From NCBI GenBank assembly GCA_017881265.1, contig JADGRA010000051.1, positions 1 to 64,000 of the forward strand: a stretch of 64,000 nt of DNA, written 5' to 3'. The position numbers and the translations under genes are program-made. The DNA is from Myxococcaceae bacterium (lineage in GTDB: Bacteria; Myxococcota; Myxococcia; Myxococcales; Myxococcaceae). The notes under the pieces are model-generated. The model saw only the letters and a list, made by a program, of their open reading frames with translations. It made no database searches and had not been told where the DNA came from. This document shows positions 53,968-63,695 of the stretch, piece by piece (position 1 is the first letter of the stretch; every line of letters starts with the position of its first letter).

Positions 53968-56312
53968 ATTCCGACACCGCCACGCTGGCGCTGTCGGAGG
54001 TGGAGCGGCCCCGCTGGGCGCTGCGCGCGGCCGCCGTGCTGCTGCTGTCGGTTGGCGCCGGGCTGCTGCTATTGGCGGTGCGTCAGGCCGGCGCGGGCGA
54101 TGGTCTGTTCTCCGCGCTTGCCCTGTTGGCCCCGGGCTGGGGCGGCCTGGTGCAGGCGGGCCTGGGCCTTCTGCGCGCCGCCCACCGGGCGCCGCCGGTG
54201 GCGCTGGCATTGCCCTGGCGGTGGATTCTGGCCGGGGCGGTGGGCTGGTGTCTGGGCTGGGCGCTTCTGGCCTTCAGCATCCCCAAGGCGCAGGCCAAGG
54301 ACGAGGCGCCCAGCGCCGCGGCCGACTCGCCCTTGTACCCGCCGCTAGCCGCCTGGCGGGACTTCTCGCCCGCCACCTTCGCCGCCTACGCCGTCGCCAT
54401 CCTCGGCGGCGAGGTGGTGCTGGTGCTGCTGCAGACGTTTCTGGCCAGCGGCGCCCGCGGACTGGGCATGGCGGCCCCCAGTGCCTTCGTCCTCTCGCTG
54501 CTGGCGGCGGTGCTGGTGGCCTTCGCCGCCGGTGCCTTCGGTGCCGCCCGCGCCCGGCGGCTGGCCGCCCCCGAGGCCACCATCGCCGTCCTCTACCTCG
54601 GGACTCCCCTGCCGGTGCTTCTCACCCTGCTGCCCAACTTCCCGCGGGCGGCGCTGTGGGTGGGCTACCGCTTCCGGGAAATCACCTACGTGGCCGAACT
54701 GATTGGCCGGCCGGAAATTGCTTACTGGCTCACCTTCACCCTCCTCGTCGTGGCGCTGGCGCTCGGCATCCTCTCCGGCTTCGTCGCCGGCGGCAGCGGG
54801 ACGCTGGACTTGAGCACCGGCTTCGAATTGTTCGTCGCGGCGCGCCACGTCCAGGTGTTCCGCCCCCGGCTGCTGTTCGGCGGGCTGTTGGTGTTGCTGC
54901 TCGGCGTCGTCCCGCCGCTGCTGGTGCTGGCCGTGCTGCGCGCTGCCGACGCTGCGGTGGAGCGCACCCGCATCCGGGCCTTGGGCCTGAAGGACCCGAT
55001 GCTGGCGGCGGCCGCGCAGCGGGCCTGGGCGGAGAAGGCGCAGACGGCCACCGCGATGATGACGGCGCTCAGCGTGGGCGGCGTCGGGGTCGGCGTGATG
55101 GCCCTCATCATCGTGCTGTCGGTGATGAGCGGCTTCGAGGCCGACCTGCAGACGAAGATTCTCGGCACCAACGCCCACGTGGTGGTCCTCAAGTACACCG
55201 ACAACGGCGCCATGCCGGAGTACGCCGAGGTGGTGAAGAAGGTGGAGGGCCTGCGCGGCGTCATCGGCGTGACCCCCTTCATCTTCGGGCAGGTGATGAT
55301 TGCGTCCGAGGGGAACGTCGACGGGACGATTATTAAGGGCATCGACCCGGCCAGCGTCGGCAGCGTCACCGACCTGCCGAAGAACGTGCTTCCCGGCGGC
55401 AACATTGACTGGCTGACGCAGCCCAATTCCATCCCCGTGCATCGCCCGGCGCGGCCGCGCGCAGCGACGGACGCCGATGACGAGGTGGTGCACCACACGC
55501 CCGGCGGCACCGAACCCGTGCTTCCCGGCATCCTTCTGGGGCGGGAGCTGGCCGCTTCCTTGCGAGTGCTGGTGGGCGACCGGGTGACGGCGGTCTCGCC
55601 GCTGGGCGGGGGGATGGGGCCGACCGGTCCGGTGCCACGCAGCCGCGCCTTCCGGGTGGCCGGCATCTTCTACACCGGCATGTATGAATACGACTCGAAG
55701 TTCGCCTACATCTCCCTCGGGGAGGCGCAGAGCTTCCTCGACGTGAAGGGAGCGACCGGCGTCGAGTTGAAGGTGGCCGACGTGGACGACGCGCGGCGCA
55801 TTTCCGGTGCCGCGCTCCAGGCCCTGGACGGCTACCCCTACCGCACCAAGGACTGGGGAGAGATGAACCGCAACCTCTTCTCCGCGCTGCGGCTGGAGAA
55901 GCTGATGATGGGAATCATTCTGACCATCATCGTGATTGTGGCCGCCGGGTTGATTGTGGCGACGGTCACCATGCTGGTGCTGGAGAAGCGGAAGGAAATC
56001 TCCGTCCTCAAGGCGCTCGGCGTCCCGGACAGCGGGGTGGTGAAGATTTTTCTCGCCGAGGGACTGCAGATTGGACTGGCCGGCGGGCTGCTGGGCCTTT
56101 TGTCGGGCCTCGCCTGGTGCCTCTTCATCGAGAAGGTGGGGCTGAGGATGGACCCGCAGGTCTATTACATCCACTCGCTTCCGGTGAAAGTGGAGCCGCT
56201 GCAGACGGCCCTCGCCGTCGTCATCGCCGTGCTGGTGTCCTACCTGGCCTCGGTGTTCCCCGCCCTCCGGGCCGCGCAGGTGGAGCCGGTGGAAGGCCTG
56301 AAGGCGGAATAG
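53964..56312 (+). CDS. lolC: LolC/LolE-family lipoprotein-releasing permease with long N-terminal membrane extension
   Basis: Permease of the Lol complex that extracts lipoproteins from the inner membrane. 782 residues, nearly double the usual 400. The LolC core is recognisable as [11 protein letters not shown], then [20 protein letters not shown] and [20 protein letters not shown], and the C-terminal FtsX segments with [16 protein letters not shown]. Before it, about 280 residues hold some six hydrophobic segments unrelated to LolC. A further ~60-residue hydrophobic insert splits FELFVAARH from the first core helix. lolD follows after 2 bases. Confidence 0.88.
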   Translation: MNSDTATLALSEVERPRWALRAAAVLLLSVGAGLLLLAVRQAGAGDGLFSALALLAPGWGGLVQAGLGLLRAAHRAPPVALALPWRWILAGAVGWCLGWALLAFSIPKAQAKDEAPSAAADSPLYPPLAAWRDFSPATFAAYAVAILGGEVVLVLLQTFLASGARGLGMAAPSAFVLSLLAAVLVAFAAGAFGAARARRLAAPEATIAVLYLGTPLPVLLTLLPNFPRAALWVGYRFREITYVAELIGRPEIAYWLTFTLLVVALALGILSGFVAGGSGTLDLSTGFELFVAARHVQVFRPRLLFGGLLVLLLGVVPPLLVLAVLRAADAAVERTRIRALGLKDPMLAAAAQRAWAEKAQTATAMMTALSVGGVGVGVMALIIVLSVMSGFEADLQTKILGTNAHVVVLKYTDNGAMPEYAEVVKKVEGLRGVIGVTPFIFGQVMIASEGNVDGTIIKGIDPASVGSVTDLPKNVLPGGNIDWLTQPNSIPVHRPARPRAATDADDEVVHHTPGGTEPVLPGILLGRELAASLRVLVGDRVTAVSPLGGGMGPTGPVPRSRAFRVAGIFYTGMYEYDSKFAYISLGEAQSFLDVKGATGVELKVADVDDARRISGAALQALDGYPYRTKDWGEMNRNLFSALRLEKLMMGIILTIIVIVAAGLIVATVTMLVLEKRKEISVLKALGVPDSGVVKIFLAEGLQIGLAGGLLGLLSGLAWCLFIEKVGLRMDPQVYYIHSLPVKVEPLQTALAVVIAVLVSYLASVFPALRAAQVEPVEGLKAE

Positions 56313-56314
56313 GC

Positions 56315-56989
56315 ATGGCGCTGGTCGAGATTCGGGACGTCTTCAAGAGCTACTGGCTGCACGGCAAGCGCATCGACGTGCTGAGTGGCGTCTCGCTCGA
56401 CATTGAACGGGGCGAGCTGGTCAGCCTGGTGGGCGCCTCCGGTGCGGGGAAAAGCACCTTCCTGCACGTCCTGGGCACCCTCGACGCCCCGGTGGCGGGT
56501 TCGCTGCACTTCGACGGGACGAGCGTCTTCGAGCTGAGCGACGCGGGGCTGGCGCGCTTTCGAAACCGCACCATCGGATTCGTCTTCCAGAGCCACTTCC
56601 TGCTGCCGGAATTCACGGCGCTGGAAAACGTGGCCATGCCGGCGCTGGTCCAGCGGGTCGACCGCGCGGCGGCGCTGGCGCAGGCGCGCGCCCTGCTGGA
56701 ACGCGTGGGCCTCGGCGCGCGCCTGGACCATCGCCCCGGGGAATTGTCCGGTGGCGAGGCCCAGCGCGTAGCCCTCGCCCGGGCGCTCGTCCTGCAACCG
56801 GCGCTGTTGCTGGCGGATGAGCCGACGGGCAACTTGGACCCAGCGACGGGGGAGGGCATCCACCAGCTGCTGCGCGAGGTGAACCGCGACCTGGGCATCA
56901 CCATGGTGGTGGTGACGCACAATGAAGTCCTGGCGCGCTCCATGCCGCGGCAGCTGCGTCTTCAGGCGGGCAAGGTGCTGCGGGCGTGA
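56315..56989 (+). CDS. lolD: Lipoprotein-releasing ATPase LolD
   Basis: 224 residues. Walker [11 protein letters not shown], signature [15 protein letters not shown], Walker [15 protein letters not shown]-loop VVTHNE, with the MacB/LolD-type Q-loop [18 protein letters not shown]. It powers the adjacent LolC permease. The last four bases (GTGA) contain the bamA start. Confidence 0.95.
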   Translation: MALVEIRDVFKSYWLHGKRIDVLSGVSLDIERGELVSLVGASGAGKSTFLHVLGTLDAPVAGSLHFDGTSVFELSDAGLARFRNRTIGFVFQSHFLLPEFTALENVAMPALVQRVDRAAALAQARALLERVGLGARLDHRPGELSGGEAQRVALARALVLQPALLLADEPTGNLDPATGEGIHQLLREVNRDLGITMVVVTHNEVLARSMPRQLRLQAGKVLRA

Positions 56990-59544
56990 GTGGCGCAGCG
57001 CTGGTTTTCCCATTGTCGGGCGCGTCGTGCGTCCCCTACAGTGCGCGCCCCTCCCTGGACGCCCGCGCACCGAGGTTCACCGTTTCCGCCCGCACGACGA
57101 CGACCGCCGCCCTGTGCCTGGCCGCCGCCTTGCTGGCCGCCGCCTCGCCGGCGCGCGCTCAGACGGCGACGGCCGATACGCCGTCCGCCGCCGGCTCGGA
57201 CACCATTACGGAAATCCGCGTCGAGGGAAACCAGCGGGTCGAGCCGGCAGCCGTCGCCCGCGCGCTGAAAAACCGGGTCGGCAGCCGCTATGACCCGGGC
57301 CTCACCGGGGCGGACCTCCAGGGCCTGTGGGCCCTCGGCTACTTCGCCGACATCCAGCTGCTGACCCAGGTGCTGCCTCAGGGAGGGCTGGCCTACATCG
57401 TCCGCGTCATCGAGCGGCCCTCGGTGCGCGAGGTGAAGCTGGAGGGCAACGAGGAACTCAACAAGGACGACTTCAAGGACGACATCGACATCAAGAAGTA
57501 CTCCATCCTCGACATGGACGCGGTCCGCCGCAATGCGAAGAAGGTCCAGGCCAAGTACCTGGAGAAGGGCTACTTCCTCGCCGAGGTGACCTTCCGGGTG
57601 GATCCGGTGCTGCCCACCGACGCCCAGGCGGCCAAGGAGGTGAAGCAGTCCAAGGCGAGCGCCAACCTCGCCCCCATCACGGCGGCCGCCGAGCAGGTGG
57701 ATGTCGTCATCGTCATCAATGAGCACGCCAAGGTGCAGGTGAAGTCCATCAGCCTCATCGGCGCGATCCGGGTCTCGCCCGAGGAGCTCAAGGCGCAGAT
57801 GGCCACCCACGAGGGCAGCTACCTGTCCTTCATCACCCAGGAAGGCACCTACCGCGAGGAACTGTTCCAGCGCGACCTGGCCGTCATCGAGGCGGCCTAC
57901 TACGACCGCGGCTACCTCCAGGTGAAGGTGGAGAAACCCTCCGTTTCTTTGTCCCCGGACAAGAAGCTCATCTTCATCGACATCCGCATCGAGGAAGGCG
58001 ACCCTTACCGGATTTCGAAAATCGACTTCGCCGGTGACCTCCTCTTCCCCAAGGAGGAATTGCGGCTGCACATCGTCAGCCGGGAAGGGGAGTACTTCAG
58101 CCGCCAAGCCATCCTCCACGACGACCAGGCCCTGTCGGAGCTGTACCAGGACCGCGGCTACGCCTACGCCAACTGGGCCCCGGAGACGGTGGTCGACCCG
58201 GTGGCCAAGACGGTGGCGCTCACCTTCACCGTCCAGCAGGGCAAGCCGCAGACCATCGAGACCATCAGCATCGTCGGGAACACCAAGACGCGGGACCGCG
58301 TCATCCGGCGCGAGCTGCGCATCTACGAGGGCGAGCTGTTCCGCGGGACAGGCATGCGCGTCAGCAAGGAGCGCATCACCGCGCTGGGCTTCTTCGAGAC
58401 GGTGGAAATCAACTTCAAGCCGGGCCACGACGACAGCCACATCGCAGTGACGGTGGAGGTGAAGGAGAAGGCCACCGGCACCTTCCAGGTGGGCGCCGGC
58501 TTCTCCTCGGTGGAGAGCTTCATCTTCACGGCCCAGGTCAGTCAGAGCAACTTCCTCGGCTGGGGCAACACCGCCTCGCTGTCTGCGCAGGTGTCCGGGC
58601 TGCGGCAGCTCTTCACCGCCTCCTTCTTCGAGCCCTACTTCCTCGACAGCGACTTCATCTTCACGCTCGACCTGTTCCGCACGCAGATTGACTCCTACGA
58701 CTTCACGCGCCAGTCGGTGGGCGGCGCCATCGGCTGGGGCTACCACCTCCTCGACGACCTGACTGCCGCCCTCACCTACACGCTGGAGGGCGTCTCGGCC
58801 ATCCCGGGCGGCTCGGGCGTCAACGGCGGAAACATCCCCACCTCCGGTGCCATCCCCTCGCCGGCCAACCGCTTTCGGTCCGGGCTGACGAGTTCGGTAC
58901 GCCTCAGCCTCACCTACGACCGGCGTGACAACCGGCTCTACCCCACCAAGGGCATGCTCTTGTTCGGCTCGGCGGAGGTGGCGCCGAGCTGGCTCGGCGG
59001 CAACTTCAACTTCGCCCGTTTCCAGGCCTACACCCGCTTCTACATCCCGCTGCCGCTGGGGCTCATCTTCAAGACGCAGTTCACCATTGGCTACATCGCC
59101 GAACTCAACTCGTCCAACCCGCTGCCCATCTCCGAGCAGTACCTCCTCGGTGGCATCAACAGCCTGCGGGGCTACACCCTCAACAGCATCTCGCCGACGT
59201 TGCTGGTCGGCACGCTGGCCCGGGGCGACTTCGTCGCCAGCCGGTTCACGGTGGGCGGAAACAAGGAATTCATCGCCAACTTCGAGCTGGAAATCCCCAT
59301 CATCCCCAAGGCCGGCGTGCGTGGCGTGGTCTTCTTCGACGCGGGCAACGTCTTCGCCGTGGACGCCAACTTCTTCCAGGACCGGCAGTACAAGCTGCCG
59401 CTGGGGCTGTTTCTGGCCACCGGCTTCGGCGTCCGCTGGTTTTCGCCGGTGGGGCCGCTCCGCTTCGAGTGGGGCATCCCGCTCACCCCCCGCCCCCAGG
59501 ACCAGGGCGTCCTCTTCGAATTCACCATCGGCAACTCCTTCTAG
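56986..59544 (+). CDS. bamA: Outer-membrane protein assembly factor BamA
   Basis: Central beta-barrel insertase. 852 residues as drawn from GTG 56986. A signal-like hydrophobic stretch ([19 protein letters not shown]) ends near residue 58, so the N-region is unusually long; no other in-frame ATG or GTG exists before it. Five POTRA domains follow ([53 protein letters not shown] among them), then the barrel with [14 protein letters not shown] (the loop 6 RGF/Y motif) and a terminal Phe ([10 protein letters not shown]). Start position uncertain, identity certain. Confidence 0.95.
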   Translation: MSGAALVFPLSGASCVPYSARPSLDARAPRFTVSARTTTTAALCLAAALLAAASPARAQTATADTPSAAGSDTITEIRVEGNQRVEPAAVARALKNRVGSRYDPGLTGADLQGLWALGYFADIQLLTQVLPQGGLAYIVRVIERPSVREVKLEGNEELNKDDFKDDIDIKKYSILDMDAVRRNAKKVQAKYLEKGYFLAEVTFRVDPVLPTDAQAAKEVKQSKASANLAPITAAAEQVDVVIVINEHAKVQVKSISLIGAIRVSPEELKAQMATHEGSYLSFITQEGTYREELFQRDLAVIEAAYYDRGYLQVKVEKPSVSLSPDKKLIFIDIRIEEGDPYRISKIDFAGDLLFPKEELRLHIVSREGEYFSRQAILHDDQALSELYQDRGYAYANWAPETVVDPVAKTVALTFTVQQGKPQTIETISIVGNTKTRDRVIRRELRIYEGELFRGTGMRVSKERITALGFFETVEINFKPGHDDSHIAVTVEVKEKATGTFQVGAGFSSVESFIFTAQVSQSNFLGWGNTASLSAQVSGLRQLFTASFFEPYFLDSDFIFTLDLFRTQIDSYDFTRQSVGGAIGWGYHLLDDLTAALTYTLEGVSAIPGGSGVNGGNIPTSGAIPSPANRFRSGLTSSVRLSLTYDRRDNRLYPTKGMLLFGSAEVAPSWLGGNFNFARFQAYTRFYIPLPLGLIFKTQFTIGYIAELNSSNPLPISEQYLLGGINSLRGYTLNSISPTLLVGTLARGDFVASRFTVGGNKEFIANFELEIPIIPKAGVRGVVFFDAGNVFAVDANFFQDRQYKLPLGLFLATGFGVRWFSPVGPLRFEWGIPLTPRPQDQGVLFEFTIGNSF
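57013..57042 (+). promoter_or_regulatory. Possible bamA promoter inside its annotated 5' end
   Basis: TTGTCG (57013-57018), 18-base spacer, TACAGT (57037-57042). If real, transcripts would begin near 57049, downstream of the GTG used for the coding call, leaving no standard start codon before the signal peptide. Confidence 0.3.
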
Positions 59545-59633
59545 GCGCCACGCCCCCCACGGCAGGCGGCCCCCCCTGTGGCACCCCAAGATGGTGCTTG
59601 GCCGCCGCGGAGCCATGGAAGCGACTTGTCTCC

Positions 59634-59663
59634 TTGACGGCGCCGGGCGGCCGCCTCTAGTGT
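59634..59663 (+). promoter_or_regulatory. Promoter of the skp-lpxD-fabZ-lpxA-lpxI run
   Basis: TTGACG (59634-59639), 18-base spacer, TAGTGT (59658-59663), in the 238-base gap after bamA. The leader to the skp ATG at 59783 is about 113 bases. The -35 is the same as that of rpsT. Confidence 0.45.
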
Positions 59664-59782
59664 GCGCGCACTTTTTTGGAGGCCGTCCGCCGGGACCCTC
59701 CGTTGGCCGTCGAGTTCCCGAAAGAAGGGGGCCCTGGGCGGCAAGCCTTTCCGGCTTTCCTCACATTGGAGCGCACATCCCC

Positions 59783-60376
59783 ATGCCGTCCCGTCAAATG
59801 CTCGTGGCCCTGCTCGCCGGCCTCTCCCTTCTGGCCCCTCGCATCGCTCACGCAGCGGAACTGAAAATCGCCTACGTCGACCTGCAGCGCGCCTTCGCCG
59901 AGGTGGACGAAGGCAAGGCGGCCAAGGCCAAGCTGGAGCAGATGCGCGACGCCAAGCAGAAGGAGCTCGACAAGGAGCAGGAGGGCCTCAAGAAGGAGAA
60001 GGACACCTTCGAGAAGCAGATGGCCACCATGACCGACAGTGCCCGCCAGCAGCAGGGCACCGAGCTGCAGAAGAAGCTGTATGACTTGCAGCAGCGCTTC
60101 GAGAAGGGGCGCGCGGAGCTGGCGCAGACCGAGCGCGAGACCCTCAGCGGCATCCTCGGCAAGATGCAGCCCATCATCCAGACCATCGCCCAGCGCGACG
60201 GCTTCACCATGGTGTTCGAAAAGACCGACTCCGGCCTGCTCTACGCCCCGGCCAGCCTGGACATCACCAATGAATTGATTCGGCTCTTCAACGAGAAGTA
60301 CAAGGTGGCCGGCGGCACGTCCAGCTCCACGAAGAAGTCGAGCGCGACGCCCACCGCGCCCGCGACGCCCAAGTAA
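59783..60376 (+). CDS. skp: OmpH/Skp-family periplasmic chaperone
   Basis: 197 residues. Signal peptide MPSRQMLVALLAGLSLLAPR ending after AHAA, the conserved first strand LKIAYVDLQRAFAEVDEGKA, then a long Lys/Glu-rich coiled coil (the tentacle arms), closing with ERDGFTMVFEK-like QRDGFTMVFEKTDSGLLYA and a Ser/Thr/Lys/Pro-rich tail. It holds unfolded barrel proteins on their way to BamA, encoded just upstream. Confidence 0.92.
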   Translation: MPSRQMLVALLAGLSLLAPRIAHAAELKIAYVDLQRAFAEVDEGKAAKAKLEQMRDAKQKELDKEQEGLKKEKDTFEKQMATMTDSARQQQGTELQKKLYDLQQRFEKGRAELAQTERETLSGILGKMQPIIQTIAQRDGFTMVFEKTDSGLLYAPASLDITNELIRLFNEKYKVAGGTSSSTKKSSATPTAPATPK

Positions 60377-60397
60377 GGTAGGCCCAAGGACTCTCCC

Positions 60398-61444
60398 ATG
60401 GCCGCACGGCCACTGGCCGAGCTCGTCGCGCACGTCGGTGGACGGCTTCGGGGCGATGGCTCGCTCCTCATCCACGGCGTCGAAGGGCTGGCCGAGGCCG
60501 GCCCCTCGGACCTGTCCTTCTACGCCAGTCACCGCTACCGGGAGGCCCTCGCCGCGACGCGTGCCGCCGCGGTGCTGGTGCCCTTGGGGGAGGAGGACCT
60601 CCGTCCGGACCTCAGCCTGGTGGCGGTGCCCAGCCCGCACCTGGCCTACGCCCGCATCTCGGCGCTGTTTCACCCGGTGGCGCGACCGCCGCCGGGGGTG
60701 AGTCCCAAGGCCAACGTCCACCCGACGGCCCGCATCCACCCCGGGGCCTGCGTCCTGGCCTTCGCCACGGTGGAGGCCGAGGCCGAGGTGGCCGAAGGCG
60801 CCGTCCTCCACCCCGGCGTCTACGTCGGGGCCGGGGCGCGCATCGGCCGGGACTGCACCCTGCACCCCCAAGTCACGGTGGCCGAGCGCTGCGTGCTGGG
60901 TGAGCGCGTCGTCTTGCACCCGTCGGCCGTGGTGGGGGCGGACGGCTTCGGCTTCGCCTTCGACGCCGAGGCCCGGGCCCACATCAAGGTGCCCCAGGCC
61001 GGCATTGTCCGCATCGAGGACGACGTGGAGGTGGGGGCCTGCAGCTGCATCGACCGGGCCACCACCGGGGAAACCGTCATCGGCCGGGGCACGAAAATCG
61101 ACAACCTGGTGCAAGTCGCGCACAACGTCCGGGTGGGTCCGCTCTCCATCCTCTGCGCCCAGGTGGGCATCTCCGGCTCCTCTGAGCTCGGCACCGGCGT
61201 GGTGCTGGCGGGGCAGGTGGGCGTGTCCGGCCACCTCACTGTCGGCGATGGGGCGCGCGTGCAGGCGCAGAGCGGACTGGCTCAGGACGTGGCCCCGGGC
61301 GCCACTGTGGCCGGCTCGCCGGCGGTCGACCACTGGACGTGGCTCCGCCTGTCGGTGGCGCTGCCCCGGCTGATGGAGCTGATGCGGGAAGTGCGCGGGT
61401 TGCGCTCTCGCCTCGAGGCGCTCGAGAAGGAGACAAAGCCGTGA
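60398..61444 (+). CDS. lpxD: UDP-3-O-acylglucosamine N-acyltransferase LpxD
   Basis: Third step of lipid A synthesis. 348 residues. N-terminal uridine-binding domain (GVEGLAEAGPSDLSFYASHR), then a left-handed beta-helix of hexapeptide repeats, with the catalytic histidine in TKIDNLVQVAHNVRVG and conserved FGFAFD. Ends in a coiled helix (LRSRLEALEKETKP). Stop overlaps the fabZ start by one base (TGATG). Confidence 0.97.
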   Translation: MAARPLAELVAHVGGRLRGDGSLLIHGVEGLAEAGPSDLSFYASHRYREALAATRAAAVLVPLGEEDLRPDLSLVAVPSPHLAYARISALFHPVARPPPGVSPKANVHPTARIHPGACVLAFATVEAEAEVAEGAVLHPGVYVGAGARIGRDCTLHPQVTVAERCVLGERVVLHPSAVVGADGFGFAFDAEARAHIKVPQAGIVRIEDDVEVGACSCIDRATTGETVIGRGTKIDNLVQVAHNVRVGPLSILCAQVGISGSSELGTGVVLAGQVGVSGHLTVGDGARVQAQSGLAQDVAPGATVAGSPAVDHWTWLRLSVALPRLMELMREVRGLRSRLEALEKETKP

Positions 61445-61890
61445 TGGACGTCCAGGAAATCCAACGCCTGCTGCCGCACCGCTTTCCCTTCCTCCTCGTC
61501 GACCGGGTGGTGGAGCTCCTGCCCGGCGAGCGCCTGGTGGCCTACAAGAATGTCAGCGCCGGCGAGCCCTTCTTTCAGGGCCACTTCCCCGGCCACCCCG
61601 TCATGCCGGGCGTGCTGGTGCTGGAGGCGCTGGCGCAGGCCAGCGCTATCCTCTGCTACAGCAGCACCGGCTTCGACCCGGAGAAGAAGGTGACGTACCT
61701 CATGGCCATCGACGGGGCGCGCTTCCGCCGCCCGGTGGTGCCCGGGGACCGGCTGCAGCTGGACGTGAGGGTGCTGCGCCTCAAGTCGGCGGTGGTGAAG
61801 AGCCGGGGGGTGGCCTCGGTGGACGGCCTGGTGGTGGCCGAGGGGGAATTCCTGGCCACCGTGGTGGACAAGGACGCCGCCGGGAAATGA
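61444..61890 (+). CDS. fabZ: 3-hydroxyacyl-ACP dehydratase FabZ
   Basis: Hot-dog fold dehydratase of fatty acid synthesis. 148 residues from ATG 61444. Signature LLPHRFPFLLVDRV, catalytic His in FFQGHFPGHPVMPGVLVLEA with the partner Glu in the following helix. Encoded within the lpx operon as in most Gram-negatives, balancing acyl chains for lipid A and membranes. ATGA overlap with lpxA. Confidence 0.97.
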   Translation: MDVQEIQRLLPHRFPFLLVDRVVELLPGERLVAYKNVSAGEPFFQGHFPGHPVMPGVLVLEALAQASAILCYSSTGFDPEKKVTYLMAIDGARFRRPVVPGDRLQLDVRVLRLKSAVVKSRGVASVDGLVVAEGEFLATVVDKDAAGK

Positions 61891-62675
61891 GCAGCCCCGG
61901 ACCCATCCTCCACCCCACCGCCATCATCGCTCCGGGGGCCGAGCTGCACCCCACGGTGCAGGTGGGGCCTTTCGCCGTCATTGGCCCCCAGGTGCGCATC
62001 GGCGCGGGCTCCTCGGTCGGCCCGCACGCCGTGGTGGAGGGGCGCACCACGCTGGGGGAGAAGAACCGCGTCTTCCAGTTCGCCTCGGTGGGGGCCATCC
62101 CCCAGGACCTCAAGTACGCCGGTGAGGCCACCGCCCTCGTCATCGGCGACGGCAACCAAATCCGCGAATTCACCACCCTGCACATCGGCACCTCCGGCGG
62201 GGGCGGCGTCACGCGGATTGGGAACAACAACCTCTTCATGGCCTACAGCCACGTTGCCCACGACAGCCAGGTTGGCAATCGCTGCGTCTTCGCCAACGGC
62301 GCGACGCTGGCCGGGCACGTGGAGGTGGGCGACTTCGTCACCTTGGGCGGGCTGTCCGCGGTGCACCAGTTCACCCGCATCGGCGCGCACGCCTTCATTG
62401 CCGGTGGGGCGATGGTGGTGATGGACATTCCCCCCTACTGCATTGCCCAGGGCGACCGGGCCGAGCTGGCCGGCCTCAACGTCGTCGGCCTGCAGCGTCA
62501 CGGCTTCACCGAGGAGCAGCTGGCCCGCGTCAAGGACGCCTACCGCGTTCTCTTCCGTTCCAAGCTGCCGCTGGAGGAGGCCGTCGCCCGGCTGCGGGCG
62601 GACTTCGGCGGCCAGCCCGAGGTCGACCGGCTGCTCGACTTCGTCACCACCACCAAGCGCGGGCTCGCGCGCTAG
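61887..62675 (+). CDS. lpxA: UDP-N-acetylglucosamine acyltransferase LpxA
   Basis: First step of lipid A synthesis. 262 residues. Hexapeptide beta-helix with IHPTA-like opening (ILHPTAIIAPGAELHPTVQV), the catalytic His in MAYSHVAHDSQVGN, GLSAVHQFTRIGAHAFIAGG, and the C-terminal helical tail (GLNVVGLQRHGFTEEQL). Confidence 0.97.
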   Translation: MSSPGPILHPTAIIAPGAELHPTVQVGPFAVIGPQVRIGAGSSVGPHAVVEGRTTLGEKNRVFQFASVGAIPQDLKYAGEATALVIGDGNQIREFTTLHIGTSGGGGVTRIGNNNLFMAYSHVAHDSQVGNRCVFANGATLAGHVEVGDFVTLGGLSAVHQFTRIGAHAFIAGGAMVVMDIPPYCIAQGDRAELAGLNVVGLQRHGFTEEQLARVKDAYRVLFRSKLPLEEAVARLRADFGGQPEVDRLLDFVTTTKRGLAR

Positions 62676-62688
62676 GGCGCCCCTTCCC

Positions 62689-63513
62689 GTGGCAGTCATC
62701 GGCCTCATCGCCGGAAACGGGATGCTTCCCCGGCTGTTCGCCCGGGCGGCCCGGGCCCGGGGCCTGTCGGTGGTGGTGGCCGCCCACCGCGGCGAGACGG
62801 ACCCCGCCCTGGCCGGGGAGGTGGACTCTCTCGCCTGGGTGCGGGTAGGGCAGCTGGCCCGCATCCAGGGCATTCTCCGGCGGGCCGGCGTCGAGGAAGC
62901 GGTGCTGGCCGGCGGCTTCCGGAGAATGCGCGCGGTGGCCGAACTGCGCCCGGACTTCGGCCTCGTCCGCGTCCTGGCCCGGCTGCGCAGCATCCGTGAC
63001 GACGCCTTCCTGCGTGCGGTGGCCGAGGACTTCGAGGCGCACGGCATCCGGATTGTTTCCCCGGCCAGCTACCTTTCGGAGTTGCTGGCGCCGGCCGGGC
63101 GACTGGCGGGCCCGGAGCTGGACGCCGGCCTGCGCCGGGACGTGGAGTTGGGCAGCGAGGTGGCGGCCGCCCTGGGCCGGGCCGACGTCGGCCAGACGGT
63201 GGTGGTGAAGGACGGGCACGTGCTGGCGCTGGAGGCGGTGGAGGGCACCGACGCCTGCATCCGCCGGGGGGCTTCCTTGGGCGGCCGGGGCGTGGTGGTG
63301 GTGAAGCGCCTCAAGCCCGGCCAGGACGAGCGCTTCGACTTGCCGGCGGTGGGCCCCGGGACGGTGGACGTCATGGCCGAGGTGGGCGCGCGCGTCCTCG
63401 CCGTGGAAGCGGGGAAAACCCTCCTCCTCGAAGCGGACCGCCTGCTGGCGACGGCCGAGCGCGCCCGCATCACCGTGGTGGCCCTGGAGTCCGGCACTCC
63501 CGCCCCTCCCTAG
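62689..63513 (+). CDS. lpxI: UDP-2,3-diacylglucosamine pyrophosphatase LpxI
   Basis: Hydrolyses UDP-diacylglucosamine to lipid X, replacing LpxH in many alphaproteobacteria and myxobacteria. 274 residues from GTG 62689. N-terminal VIGLIAGNGMLPRLFARAAR, then LGKVLGQILKILRRA-type segment VGQLARIQGILRRAGVEEAV, and C-terminal VVVKDGHVLALEAVEGTDAC, all family marks. 13 bases after lpxA. Confidence 0.93.
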   Translation: MAVIGLIAGNGMLPRLFARAARARGLSVVVAAHRGETDPALAGEVDSLAWVRVGQLARIQGILRRAGVEEAVLAGGFRRMRAVAELRPDFGLVRVLARLRSIRDDAFLRAVAEDFEAHGIRIVSPASYLSELLAPAGRLAGPELDAGLRRDVELGSEVAAALGRADVGQTVVVKDGHVLALEAVEGTDACIRRGASLGGRGVVVVKRLKPGQDERFDLPAVGPGTVDVMAEVGARVLAVEAGKTLLLEADRLLATAERARITVVALESGTPAPP

Positions 63514-63695
63514 CGCCCCGTCGGCCAGGCTGGCGTTGCGTTTGCGAGGCCCTTTCCCTGTCGGGTTTTTTGACGCTCCGGCCTGCGCACCGCCCGTGCG
63601 CACGCCAGCCGCCACCTCGCCTTGCCCTCGCCCACGGTGCTGACTAGGTGTTGGCCGAGGCGAGTGGCCAGTCGCATTCGGGAGGGGAGCCCTTC

